From BS150m-G50 sp964501185 [NCBI: uncultured Bacteroidia bacterium] (GTDB taxonomy: Bacteria > CAIWAD01 > BS150m-G50), in contig CAZCRT010000021.1 in assembly GCA_964501185.1 (NCBI GenBank), positions 1 to 49,304 of the forward strand: 49,304 nucleotides of DNA, in the 5' to 3' direction. Both the position numbers and the translations under genes were made by a program. A model generated the notes under the pieces. The model was not told the DNA's origin and searched no databases. It was given only the letters and a program-made list of their open reading frames with translations. This document shows, one piece after another, positions 8,042 through 15,312 of this stretch; positions within the stretch are counted from its first letter, which is position 1, and every line of letters begins with the position of its first letter.

Positions 8042-9193
8042 TTACATGACGAGCTTGGCGATCGTCTGCAACTGCATGTTGGAAGTACCTTCGTAGATTA
8101 CGCCAACCTTGGCGTCACGGAAGTACTTTTCGACGGGATATTCCCTGGTGAACCCATTACCACCCATCAACTCCACCGCCAGTGAAGTAACCCGCTGTGC
8201 AACCTGTGAGGCGTACAGCTTGGCCATGGCGGCTTCCTTGATGAAATTTTTCCCTTCACCCTTTAAACGGGCGGCGTTGTAGACCACGAGGCGGGCAGCT
8301 TCGAGTTCGGTTTCCGCTTGAGCAACCTGGAACTGGACTCCCTGGAAAGCAGAAATCGGTTTGCCGAACTGCTGCCGTTCTTTCGTGAATGCAACAGCAT
8401 AATCGAGGGCGCCACGAGCGGTTCCGATCATCTGAGCGCCGATGCCGATACGGCCTTCGTTAAGCGTCTCAATCGCAACCTTGTAACCTTTGCCCTCTTC
8501 ACCCATCAGGTTTTCCTTTGGTACTTTGCAGTTTTCAAGCAGCAATTCGCAGGTTGAGGAGGCACGAATACCCAGTTTGTCCTCCTTTTTGCTGACGCTG
8601 AAGCCCTCAAAATCCCGCTCGACGATAAAGGCGGTTATTCCTTTATAACCATCTTCAGGTCTGAGGTTGGCGATAATGATAAAAATCTCAGCTTCACCAG
8701 CGTTGGTGATCCAGAGTTTCTGGCCGTTGAGCAGGTAATGGTCCCCTTTGTCCTCGGCTTTGCAGGCCAGCGCGAATGCGTCGCAACCGGAACCAGCCTC
8801 GGAAAGAGCGTAAGCACCCAGCTTCTTTTCAGCAAGCTGCGGCAGGTATTTCTGCTGCAGTTCATCACTGCCATAACGGACGAAAGCGTTGTTCACCAGC
8901 GTGTTCTGGACATCCATCACAACGGCAACCGCTGGATCGACCGTACTCAGTGCTTCGATTCCCATAATTGACATGAAGAAAGTGCTCTCTGCTCCACCAA
9001 ACTTCTCAGGTACCTCAATACCCATCAGACCCATCTCAAACAGCATCGGCAGGATTTTGGGATCGAGTTTTCCCTCGGCATCCATCTGTTCCCGCATAGG
9101 TTTGATCTCGCCTTCGGCAAAGTCCTTTACAGTCTCGTAGAAAAATTTCTCATCTTCGGTAAATGTGGTCAGGGCATGCATCCCATCACTCAT
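8042..9193 (-). CDS. Acyl-CoA dehydrogenase, short/branched-chain (ACADSB) type
   Basis: 383 aa from ATG 9193; GGAGGA ends a few bases upstream of it, favouring it over an ATG 12 nt further out. FAD flavoenzyme oxidising acyl-CoA to the 2,3-enoyl-CoA and passing electrons to ETF. Motifs: LSEAGSGCDAFA (~130-141), WITNA, RASSTCEL, NEGRIGIGAQ, QFGKPISAFQ, MGGNGFTREYPVEKYFRDAK, and catalytic E368 in IYEGTSNMQLQTIAK. The 'QNTLVNNAFVRYG', 'YKGITAFIV' and 'EKYFRDAK.G.IYEG.SN.QL' segments match the 2-methyl branched-chain (isoleucine pathway) subfamily more than medium-chain enzymes, as recalled. It stands alone, with no ETF or crotonase gene beside it. Confidence 0.9.
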   Translation of the reverse strand: MSDGMHALTTFTEDEKFFYETVKDFAEGEIKPMREQMDAEGKLDPKILPMLFEMGLMGIEVPEKFGGAESTFFMSIMGIEALSTVDPAVAVVMDVQNTLVNNAFVRYGSDELQQKYLPQLAEKKLGAYALSEAGSGCDAFALACKAEDKGDHYLLNGQKLWITNAGEAEIFIIIANLRPEDGYKGITAFIVERDFEGFSVSKKEDKLGIRASSTCELLLENCKVPKENLMGEEGKGYKVAIETLNEGRIGIGAQMIGTARGALDYAVAFTKERQQFGKPISAFQGVQFQVAQAETELEAARLVVYNAARLKGEGKNFIKEAAMAKLYASQVAQRVTSLAVELMGGNGFTREYPVEKYFRDAKVGVIYEGTSNMQLQTIAKLVM

Positions 9194-9205
9194 TATATCC
9201 TCCAT

Positions 9206-9571
9206 CTGTATTCTTTGATATTTATAGAAGAGCTGGTGCGGGATTAAAACCTGCTGATCCCGCCAGCCTGTGTGTCAATGTGGAGACATAAACAGATCAT
9301 TATATGAAAAGATATGTGAAAAAAAAAGTATTTGATTAACGGACCATTTGCACCAACAGTTGAATGAGGAACTGGAGCCCAGTGTGGAAGTATGGCCAGC
9401 GTTCTCAGTAACAGTTATAGCAATATTTTCTTCCCGGAGGATTTCTCTTGACATGTCAGAAATATTGCGCATATTTATAAGCTCTATCTTCGGCCAGGAT
9501 TGTTGGCTTTTTGTGTCTCGTAATGCAGAACTGCAGGATGGGGCTCAACACCGGATAGACCTGTTCTTTGT
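9206..9571. other. Divergent intergenic region, dehydrogenase / tRNA-tuf operon
   Basis: About 366 nt with no convincing gene. It must hold the promoters for the dehydrogenase (minus) and the tRNA-tuf block (plus). A perfect inverted repeat GCGGGAT (9238-9244) / ATCCCGC (9257-9263) lies in the dehydrogenase leader and could be an operator or hairpin. A TTGACA at 9448-9453 is a possible -35 element for the tRNAs, with only a poor -10 (TATTTA at 9472). An A-run and AT-rich tract lie around 9290-9340. Confidence 0.5.
9448..9477 (+). promoter_or_regulatory. Candidate promoter for the tRNA-tuf-rpo block
   Basis: Perfect TTGACA at 9448-9453, then 18 nt to TATTTA (9472-9477), about 95 nt before the first tRNA. 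The -35 is consensus but the -10 matches poorly (TATAAG at 9476 is better but badly spaced), so this is tentative. Confidence 0.3.
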
Positions 9572-9644
9572 GCTGGTGTAGCTCAACTGGTAGAGCAGCT
9601 GATTTGTAATCAGCAGGTTGTGGGTTCAAGTCCTATCACCAGCT
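9572..9644 (+). tRNA. tRNA-Thr (anticodon TGT)
   Basis: Acceptor GCTGGTG (9572-9578) pairs with CACCAGC (9637-9643). The anticodon stem GCTGA/TCAGC encloses TT-TGT-AA. GGTTCAA T-loop is present, discriminator T. The 3' CCA is not encoded. First of four tRNAs in the order Thr-Tyr-Gly-Thr before tuf, the same order as the classic enterobacterial tufB operon. Confidence 0.96.
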
Positions 9645-9707
9645 TCAGATAAATCCTGATAACAGGTTGGTATACTGATGATGTCAGTGTTCCACGAGTT
9701 GTCTGAG

Positions 9708-9790
9708 GGGGAGGTTCCCGAGCGGTCAAAGGGAACAGACTGTAAATCTGTCGGCGGACGCCTTCGGAGGTTCGAATCCTCCCCTCCCCA
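9708..9790 (+). tRNA. tRNA-Tyr (anticodon GTA)
   Basis: Acceptor GGGGAGG (9708-9714) pairs with CCTCCCC (9783-9789), discriminator A. Anticodon stem ACAGA/TCTGT with loop CT-GTA-AA. A long variable arm (class II) precedes the GGAGG-TTCGAAT-CCTCC T-arm. CCA is not encoded. Confidence 0.96.
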
Positions 9791-9802
9791 CTTTTCAGGA
9801 TT

Positions 9803-9875
9803 GCGGGAATAGCTCAATTGGTAGAGCATCAGCCTTCCAAGCTGAGGGTTGCGGGTTCGAGACCCGTTTCCCGCT
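9803..9875 (+). tRNA. tRNA-Gly (anticodon TCC)
   Basis: Acceptor GCGGGAA (9803-9809) pairs with TTCCCGC (9868-9874). Anticodon stem TCAGC/GCTGA encloses CT-TCC-AA. T-arm GCGGG-TTCGAGA-CCCGT. CCA is not encoded. Confidence 0.96.
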
Positions 9876-9882
9876 TCTGCAG

Positions 9883-9955
9883 GCTCACGTAGCTCAGTCG
9901 GTAGAGCACATCCTTGGTAAGGATGAGGTCACCGGTTCAAATCCGGTCGTGAGCT
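9883..9955 (+). tRNA. tRNA-Thr (anticodon GGT)
   Basis: Acceptor GCTCACG (9883-9889) pairs with CGTGAGC (9948-9954). Anticodon stem CATCC/GGATG encloses TT-GGT-AA. It ends 40 nt before the tuf start codon, so it must be cut from a transcript that continues into tuf. CCA is not encoded. Confidence 0.96.
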
Positions 9956-9995
9956 TTACATCGCATTGAATCAAGGGATTAATTGGAGGTGCCAA

Positions 9996-11186
9996 ATGGC
10001 CAAAGAAAAGTTTGAACGCACGAAACCGCATGTCAATGTAGGCACGATCGGCCATGTCGATCACGGCAAGACGACATTGACCGCTGCGATGACGCTCTGC
10101 CTGCAGGACGAGGGTCTGGCGGAATTCCGCTCCTTCGATTCTATCGATAATGCACCGGAAGAGCGTGAGCGTGGTATCACAATTGCCACCGCCCATGTAG
10201 AGTATGAGAGCAAGAACCGCCACTATGCACATGTGGATTGTCCGGGCCATGCTGACTATGTGAAGAACATGATCACCGGTGCAGCCCAGATGGACGGCGC
10301 GATTATCGTTGTTTCTGCTGCAGATGGCCCGATGCCACAGACCCGCGAGCACATACTGCTGGCCCGTCAGGTAGGTGTACCGGCGCTTGTAGTTTACATG
10401 AACAAGGTAGACCAGGTAGATGACGATGAGCTGCTGGATCTTGTAGAACTTGAGATGCGTGATCTTCTGAACGAGTATCAGTTCCCCGGAGACGAGATAC
10501 CGATCATCCGCGGCAGCGCACTGGAAGCTTTGAATCATCCTGAGGATGAGGTAAAGACCAAGAGCATCCACGAGCTGATAGATGCGATTGATGATTATAT
10601 ACCGGAACCGGAACGTGACCGTGACAAGCCGTTCCTGATGCCTGTAGAAGATGTATTCAGTATCACCGGACGTGGCACAGTAGCCACCGGTCGTATTGAG
10701 CGTGGTGTAGTCAAGGTCAGTGAAGAGCTTGAGCTTGTAGGCCTGAATGCTGACAAGAAGACGGTTTGCACCGGTGTTGAAATGTTCCGCAAGATACTTG
10801 ATACCGGTGAAGCGGGGGACAATGTTGGTCTGCTTCTTCGTGGTGTAGACAAGAACTATATCCAGCGTGGAATGGTACTTGCGAAGCCTAAGAGTGTAAC
10901 GCCACATACGAAGTTCAAGGGCAAGGTCTACATTCTGAGTAAGGACGAGGGTGGACGTCACAAGCCATTTTTTAACGGTTATCGTCCCCAGTTCTACTTC
11001 CGTACAACCGATGTAACCGGTGTTGTATCCCTTTCTGAAGACATTCAGATGGTGAAGCCGGGTGACACAGTAGAACTAGAAATAGATCTGATCTACCCGA
11101 TCGCCATGGAAATGGATCTGCGCTTCGCTATCCGCGAAGGTGGCCGTACCGTTGGCGCCGGTGTAGTAACCGAAATTATCGAATAA
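9996..11186 (+). CDS. tuf: Elongation factor Tu, copy 1
   Basis: 396 aa from ATG 9996, with TGGAGG upstream; an in-frame ATG at 9966 would add a non-homologous leader. GTPase delivering aminoacyl-tRNA to the ribosome. G1 GHVDHGKT (19-26), switch II DCPGH, G4 NKVD, G5 GSALEAL, followed by beta-barrel domains 2 and 3. The coding sequence appears identical base for base to the second copy at 26460-27650; flanks differ immediately outside the ORF. Context is the tRNA-tufB-like arrangement upstream of rpmG-secE-nusG. Confidence 0.98.
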   Translation: MAKEKFERTKPHVNVGTIGHVDHGKTTLTAAMTLCLQDEGLAEFRSFDSIDNAPEERERGITIATAHVEYESKNRHYAHVDCPGHADYVKNMITGAAQMDGAIIVVSAADGPMPQTREHILLARQVGVPALVVYMNKVDQVDDDELLDLVELEMRDLLNEYQFPGDEIPIIRGSALEALNHPEDEVKTKSIHELIDAIDDYIPEPERDRDKPFLMPVEDVFSITGRGTVATGRIERGVVKVSEELELVGLNADKKTVCTGVEMFRKILDTGEAGDNVGLLLRGVDKNYIQRGMVLAKPKSVTPHTKFKGKVYILSKDEGGRHKPFFNGYRPQFYFRTTDVTGVVSLSEDIQMVKPGDTVELEIDLIYPIAMEMDLRFAIREGGRTVGAGVVTEIIE

Positions 11187-11197
11187 GGTAGCTGGCT

Positions 11198-11347
11198 ATG
11201 CGCGACATTATTTCACTGGCCTGCACAGAGTGCAAACGTCGGAATTATACAACGACGAAGAATAAGAGCCTGCATCAGGAACGGGTTGAGTACCGCAAGT
11301 ACTGTCGTTTCTGTGGCAAGCATACAATTCATAAGGAAGCGAAATAA
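11198..11347 (+). CDS. rpmG: 50S ribosomal protein L33, zinc-binding form
   Basis: 49 aa starting [21 protein letters not shown], ending [14 protein letters not shown]. Two CxxC pairs (C9/C12 and C36/C39) form a zinc ribbon, so this is the C+ paralogue type. It lies 11 nt after tuf and directly before tRNA-Trp, in the common tuf-rpmG-trnW-secE-nusG order. Confidence 0.96.
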   Translation: MRDIISLACTECKRRNYTTTKNKSLHQERVEYRKYCRFCGKHTIHKEAK

Positions 11348-11348
11348 C

Positions 11349-11423
11349 AGGCCAGTAGCTCCAATTTGGTAGAGCGCCGGACTCCAAATCCGGATGCTGG
11401 GGGTTCGAGTCCCTCCTGGCCTG
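11349..11423 (+). tRNA. tRNA-Trp (anticodon CCA)
   Basis: Acceptor AGGCCAG (11349-11355) pairs with CTGGCCT (11416-11422), discriminator G. Anticodon stem CCGGA/TCCGG encloses CT-CCA-AA. It starts 1 nt after the rpmG stop, inside the operon. CCA tail is not encoded. Confidence 0.96.
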
Positions 11424-11440
11424 CTTTTTAAGAGGAACTT

Positions 11441-11623
11441 ATGAATAAGATCAAAACGTATTTAGAATCGGTCATGGAAGAGATGAAAAAAGTCTCCTGG
11501 CCATCCTGGCTCGAGCTGAAAGGTTCAACCTGGATGGTGGTGGGACTGACTATCTTTCTGGCCGCGGTTGTCTTTGTCTACGACAAGGTTATGAACACTG
11601 GTTTAGGATTTATTCTTAAATGA
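11441..11623 (+). CDS. secE: Preprotein translocase subunit SecE
   Basis: 60 aa, the short single-spanning form. Conserved amphipathic segment EEMKKVSWPSWLEL precedes one transmembrane helix (~residues 31-47). It clamps SecY in the SecYEG channel. GAGGA ribosome site upstream. The stop overlaps the nusG start (ATGA), implying coupling. Confidence 0.95.
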   Translation: MNKIKTYLESVMEEMKKVSWPSWLELKGSTWMVVGLTIFLAAVVFVYDKVMNTGLGFILK

Positions 11624-12474
11624 TGAATTTCAGCGAAGAAGAGCGTAAACCGGTGGAAACCGAAGACAATGATACCGCTCAGCCGGTAGAGTCATCTACG
11701 GCGGAATCGGCAAACATTGCACCCTCTGAAACTGAACCGGAAACGATTCCTGAAGACAATGAATCACAACCGGACCTGGAAGAGGAAGCAACTGATTCAG
11801 CTGATGCTTCTGAGGAAGGCTCTCAGGATGATGTAGGAACAGATGAATCCCTGCCTGAAAGCGCTGCCGCTGACGGGTCTGATTCTGAAGAACCGGTATC
11901 GGCGTCCGCTGGTGAAGAGTCACCGGTTGAGCCGCCACAATCAGAGTTCAAATGGTACACCCTGCAGGTTTTCACCGGGCAGGAAGAGAAAGTTAAGAAG
12001 TACATTGAACTCGAGACCGGCAGACAGGGTCTGACTGATGCTATTGTCAACATCCACATTCCTACTCAGAATGTAGTTGAAGTACGCGGTGGCAAGAAGA
12101 AGGTGACTGAGCGGGTCAATTTTCCCGGTTACATGTTCATTCAGATGGATATTAACAAGAATACCCGCCATTTCATTCGTAACGCGCCAAGTGTGATGGG
12201 CTTTGTCGGCCCCGATGGGGAACCGGTTGCTCTTTCGGAGCAGGAAGTTGCCCGTATTATTGGGCGCAGCGAAAGTGATGATTCACTGCCGGATGTACAG
12301 TTTACTGTCGGGGAGCGTGTTCGCGTTCTGGATGGTCCTTTCATGGACTTTGAAGGAACCGTCCAGGAATGCCTGCCGGAGAGAAAACGATTGAAGGTGC
12401 TGGTGTCGATCTTTGGTCGCAATACACCACTTGACCTGGCTTTTTTCCAGGTAACAGAAATTGAAGAGGAGTAG
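11620..12474 (+). CDS. nusG: Transcription termination/antitermination factor NusG with long acidic N-terminal extension
   Basis: 284 aa, against about 180 in most bacteria. Residues 1-108 are a low-complexity Glu/Ser/Asp/Pro/Ala/Thr tract. The NGN domain starts near 110 (FKWYTLQVFTGQEEKVKKYIE) and contains NFPGYMFIQM. The KOW domain is ~228-284 (FTVGERVRVLDGPFMDFEGTVQE). NusG binds RNA polymerase beta', and S10 or Rho through KOW. The ATGA overlap with secE and the lack of internal Met codons before the NGN domain support translation of the whole extension. The extension's role is unknown. Confidence 0.95.
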   Translation: MMNFSEEERKPVETEDNDTAQPVESSTAESANIAPSETEPETIPEDNESQPDLEEEATDSADASEEGSQDDVGTDESLPESAAADGSDSEEPVSASAGEESPVEPPQSEFKWYTLQVFTGQEEKVKKYIELETGRQGLTDAIVNIHIPTQNVVEVRGGKKKVTERVNFPGYMFIQMDINKNTRHFIRNAPSVMGFVGPDGEPVALSEQEVARIIGRSESDDSLPDVQFTVGERVRVLDGPFMDFEGTVQECLPERKRLKVLVSIFGRNTPLDLAFFQVTEIEEE

Positions 12475-12633
12475 CTGCTGATTCAGCGCTATTCATGATA
12501 ATACCGGATAACACCGGTTTGTTTGACAGTCCCGACTGATTCGGGACTGTAGCGTCTATGACAGTTACAGGATTGTCTGGCAACGTTTCAAATTGATGCG
12601 TTGCGAACAGTCAGCTAAAGAACAGGATCTGAA
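12475..12633 (+). promoter_or_regulatory. rplK leader with two hairpins
   Basis: 159-nt gap. A perfect 10-bp stem, ACAGTCCCGA (12526-12535) with TCGGGACTGT (12541-12550) and loop CTGAT, has no U-tract. A second stem, GCAACG (12580-12585) with CGTTGC (12599-12604), ends 29 nt before rplK. In other bacteria L1 represses the L11 operon by binding the rplK leader; the second stem is in the right place, but I cannot confirm an L1-site fold. A TTGACA at 12523 overlaps the first stem and lacks a good -10. Confidence 0.45.
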
Positions 12634-13062
12634 ATGGCCAAGAAAATTGACACAATCATCAAGCTGCAGATTCCAGCCGGTGCTGCCAACCCGGCGCCAC
12701 CTGTGGGCCCCGCACTGGGACAGGCCGGTATTAATATCATGGACTTCTGCAAGCAGTTTAATGCCAAGACTCAAGAACAGCGTGGTCTGATTATTCCTGC
12801 GGTTATTACCGTCTATAAGGATCGCTCTTTCACCTTTATCACCAAAACCCCGCCTGCAGCAGTACTGCTGAAGAAAGCACTTAAGCTGGAAAAAGGGTCA
12901 GGTGAACCAAATCGCAATAAAGTTGGTACTGTCACCATGAAGCAGCTGCGGGAAATTGCAGAAGCTAAAATGGAAGACCTGAATGCCAATGACATCGATG
13001 CCGGTGCTGAAATTATCGCCGGAACCGCCCGCAGTATGGGCCTGAATGTCAAACGCGATTAA
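12634..13062 (+). CDS. rplK: 50S ribosomal protein L11
   Basis: 142 aa, standard length. Proline-rich N-terminal switch [28 protein letters not shown] and the C-terminal rRNA-binding domain ([27 protein letters not shown]). It forms the GTPase-associated centre with 23S rRNA and the L10/L12 stalk. First gene of the rplKAJL run. Confidence 0.97.
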   Translation: MAKKIDTIIKLQIPAGAANPAPPVGPALGQAGINIMDFCKQFNAKTQEQRGLIIPAVITVYKDRSFTFITKTPPAAVLLKKALKLEKGSGEPNRNKVGTVTMKQLREIAEAKMEDLNANDIDAGAEIIAGTARSMGLNVKRD

Positions 13063-13078
13063 GACAGCTGAGATAGAT

Positions 13079-13096
13079 GCTCACACGGTTGTGAGC
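13079..13096 (+). promoter_or_regulatory. Hairpin between rplK and rplA
   Basis: GCTCACA (13079-13085) pairs perfectly with TGTGAGC (13090-13096), loop CGGT. No T-run follows, so it is not an intrinsic terminator. It may be a processing or regulatory stem in the 84-nt rplK-rplA gap. Confidence 0.4.
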
Positions 13097-13146
13097 TGAC
13101 ATATAGTAGACAGAAACCAAATATACACTAACGAATGAGGAGCTTG

Positions 13147-13848
13147 ATGAAGAGAAGTAAAAGGTTCCGGAACACCTTCGAACTGGTCGATCGGAACAAA
13201 TACTATTCATTGGAAGAAGGAGTCGGGCTGGTTAAGAAGACCGCGACAGCTGCCTTTGATGAATCCATTGAAATCTCCATCAATCTCGGTGTAGATCCAC
13301 GTCATGCTGACCAGATGGTACGCGGGACAGTTTCATTCCCACATGGAACTGGCAAGGAGGTAAAAGTCCTTGTGCTCACTAAGGAGCCACGATGGGACGA
13401 GGCGAAAGAGGCGGGAGCCGATTTCGTCGGCCTGGATGATTTTGTAGATAAAATCAAGTCAGGCTGGTTCGAGATGGACAGCGTGATAGCTACACCGGAT
13501 GTGATGGCGGTGGTTGGAAAACTTGGTAAAGTACTGGGACCACGCGGATTGATGCCCAATCCGAAAGTCGGTACAGTTACCAATGATCTGACCGATGCAG
13601 TAAAGCAGATCAAAGCAGGGCGAATTGACTTTCGCGTAGACAAGTATGGTATCCTGCATGTGATTGTCGGTAGAGCCAGTTTTGAAGAATCACAACTGAC
13701 GGAAAACCTGACCACCTTCCTGGGTAAGGTGCTTAAATTGCGACCTGCTGCCACTAAAGGTGCTTATGTCAAGGCTGTTACCCTTTCTTCCACCATGGGC
13801 CCCGGCATTAAGATTGACCGCCAGCAGGCGCTGGCCTTATTGAAGTAA
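13147..13848 (+). CDS. rplA: 50S ribosomal protein L1
   Basis: 233 aa from ATG 13147, which has GAGGAG 6 nt upstream; an ATG at 13135 contains that ribosome site and is less likely. Family hallmarks: [37 protein letters not shown] split across the N-terminus, [12 protein letters not shown], and [15 protein letters not shown]. It binds the L1 stalk of 23S rRNA and in many bacteria autoregulates this operon. Confidence 0.97.
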   Translation: MKRSKRFRNTFELVDRNKYYSLEEGVGLVKKTATAAFDESIEISINLGVDPRHADQMVRGTVSFPHGTGKEVKVLVLTKEPRWDEAKEAGADFVGLDDFVDKIKSGWFEMDSVIATPDVMAVVGKLGKVLGPRGLMPNPKVGTVTNDLTDAVKQIKAGRIDFRVDKYGILHVIVGRASFEESQLTENLTTFLGKVLKLRPAATKGAYVKAVTLSSTMGPGIKIDRQQALALLK

Positions 13849-13866
13849 CCAGGAGCGGAGAGAATA

Positions 13867-14643
13867 ATGCCTACACCACAAAAAGAAGCAATGGTTGCCG
13901 CCCTTCGCGAGAATGTTGGCAAAGCCCAGAGCCTTTATCTGACTGATTTCTCCGGTGTCTCGGTACATGACATGGAGCAGATGCGACGCAAACTGCGCGA
14001 AGTTGAAGCAGAGTATAAGGTAATCAAAAACACCCTGCTGAAACTGGCACTTGCTGACACACCTTATGCGGAAATGGGTGAAAACCTTTCCGGACAAACC
14101 GGTATTGCCATCGGTTATGGTGATCCAGCTGCCCCAGCACGGGTTTTGCAGGATATGATCAAGTCTCTCGACCGGAATCAGGTGAAATCCATTGCCTACG
14201 AACAGGTAATTCATGACGGTGAGTTTCTTCAGAGACTGGCAAGTTTGCCGAGCCGCGAGGTTCAGTTGCAGATCGTGCTGGGTACTATGATGGCACCGAT
14301 CTCCGGGATGGCCCGGGTACTGAATGCGATCAAGGAGAAGATGGAAGAGGCTGGTGACGAAGATGCTGTTGAAGCTACTCCGGAAACTGAGTCTGCTCCG
14401 GCTGAAGAGAAACCTGCTTCAGATTCAGAAGAAGCTGCACCTGCCAGTGAAGATGCTGAGACAACCGAACCGGAAGCGAAGTCTGCAGATGAATCTGCCG
14501 AAGCCGCAGCCGGAGATGATTCAGAACCTGCTGAGCCTGAAGCTGCCTCAGAGGAAACAGAGCCTGAGAAACAGGAACCTGCTGCCACTGAAGATGATAA
14601 TGCTGAAGCCGATGCAGATGCGGAATCAAAGGATGAGAAGTAA
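13867..14643 (+). CDS. rplJ: 50S ribosomal protein L10 with long acidic C-terminal tail
   Basis: 258 aa, where ~165-175 is usual. Residues 1-160 are a normal L10: N-terminal rRNA-binding domain with EYKVIKNTLLKLA, and the helix near 130-160 (REVQLQIVLGTMMAPISGMA) that holds the L7/L12 dimers. From about 161 to the end is a Glu/Ala/Pro/Ser/Asp/Thr tract with no aromatic residues. It overlaps no other gene, and rplL follows after 34 nt. The tail would project from the stalk base; it resembles the NusG extension in composition. Confidence 0.95.
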   Translation: MPTPQKEAMVAALRENVGKAQSLYLTDFSGVSVHDMEQMRRKLREVEAEYKVIKNTLLKLALADTPYAEMGENLSGQTGIAIGYGDPAAPARVLQDMIKSLDRNQVKSIAYEQVIHDGEFLQRLASLPSREVQLQIVLGTMMAPISGMARVLNAIKEKMEEAGDEDAVEATPETESAPAEEKPASDSEEAAPASEDAETTEPEAKSADESAEAAAGDDSEPAEPEAASEETEPEKQEPAATEDDNAEADADAESKDEK

Positions 14644-14677
14644 CGAAAAAAACAATTGAAATATCACGGAGGATATC

Positions 14678-15043
14678 GTGAGCGAAGCTATCATTGATCA
14701 GATCAAAAAGATGACCGTCATGGAACTGGCGGACCTGGTAAAGGAGATGGAAGAAGAATTCGGTGTATCCGCTGCGGCTCCGGTCGCAGTTGCAGCTGCT
14801 GCCGGTGGCGGCGCTGCTGCAGAGGAAGAGCAGACAGAATTCACTGCTATCCTGGTTTCGGCCGGCCAGAAAAAGATCCAGGTTATCAAAGAGGTTAAAG
14901 CTATTACGGGATTGGGCCTGAAAGAAGCCAAGGATCTCGTTGATAACGCTCCCTCACCTCTAAAAGAAGCTGTTCCCAAGGATGAAGCTGAAGCTGTCAA
15001 GGAGAAGGTTGAGGCTGCCGGCGGCGTCGTCGAACTGAAATAA
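14678..15043 (+). CDS. rplL: 50S ribosomal protein L7/L12
   Basis: 121 aa with GTG start (GGAGG upstream). N-terminal dimerisation part ([24 protein letters not shown]), an Ala/Gly hinge (~40-50), and the factor-binding C-terminal domain ([25 protein letters not shown]). It recruits EF-Tu, EF-G and IF2 to the ribosome. Confidence 0.97.
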   Translation: MSEAIIDQIKKMTVMELADLVKEMEEEFGVSAAAPVAVAAAAGGGAAAEEEQTEFTAILVSAGQKKIQVIKEVKAITGLGLKEAKDLVDNAPSPLKEAVPKDEAEAVKEKVEAAGGVVELK

Positions 15044-15312
15044 CAGCTTAAGTTACTGTTAATACGATGCCTCTTTCAGTCTGAACTGAAAGGGGCATCG
15101 GTATATGCGGGAACGTGGGAATCTCACCTTTATGAACACTTGTCTTATCTGCGATGTCTCCGGACACTTTTCTGACCGACAGCAGTGGCAGACAACTCTT
15201 TAATGAAATATTTCCTGATTGAAGGAGAACCTGCTCTCTGGCAGTCTCTTTCATTTCAGTTTGTTTCCTTCAAGACCGGCAGCGGAAGGTTTTGTTAACA
15301 GCTGGAGGAGCC
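15044..15312 (+). promoter_or_regulatory. rplL-rpoB intergenic region with a 16-bp hairpin
   Basis: 269 nt without a gene. A strong stem spans 15065-15100: CGATGCCTCTTTCAGT (15065-15080) pairs with 15085-15100 with one T-G wobble and a CTGA loop. No T-run follows. In E. coli this gap holds an attenuator and an RNase III site that set the ribosome/polymerase ratio; position and shape fit such a role. The rest shows no further clear signal. Confidence 0.5.

Noticed and set aside
9348-9581. Small plus-strand ORF before the tRNA quartet
   Set aside because: It runs into tRNA-Thr, has no ribosome site and no family resemblance; the region is better read as promoter and leader.
9894-10961. 355-codon minus-strand ORF antisense to tuf copy 1 (also 26445-27425 antisense to copy 2)
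   Set aside because: It is a mirror of a highly conserved gene with strong codon bias, overlaps a tRNA, has no recognisable protein features, and recurs only because tuf is duplicated.
12523-12553. TTGACA as a promoter for rplK
   Set aside because: It overlaps the arm of a perfect hairpin, and no acceptable -10 lies 16-19 nt downstream.
15292-15312. Seven-residue longer rpoB start at TTG 15292
   Set aside because: The sequence it would translate contains the GGAGGAG ribosome site for TTG 15313; not fully excluded.
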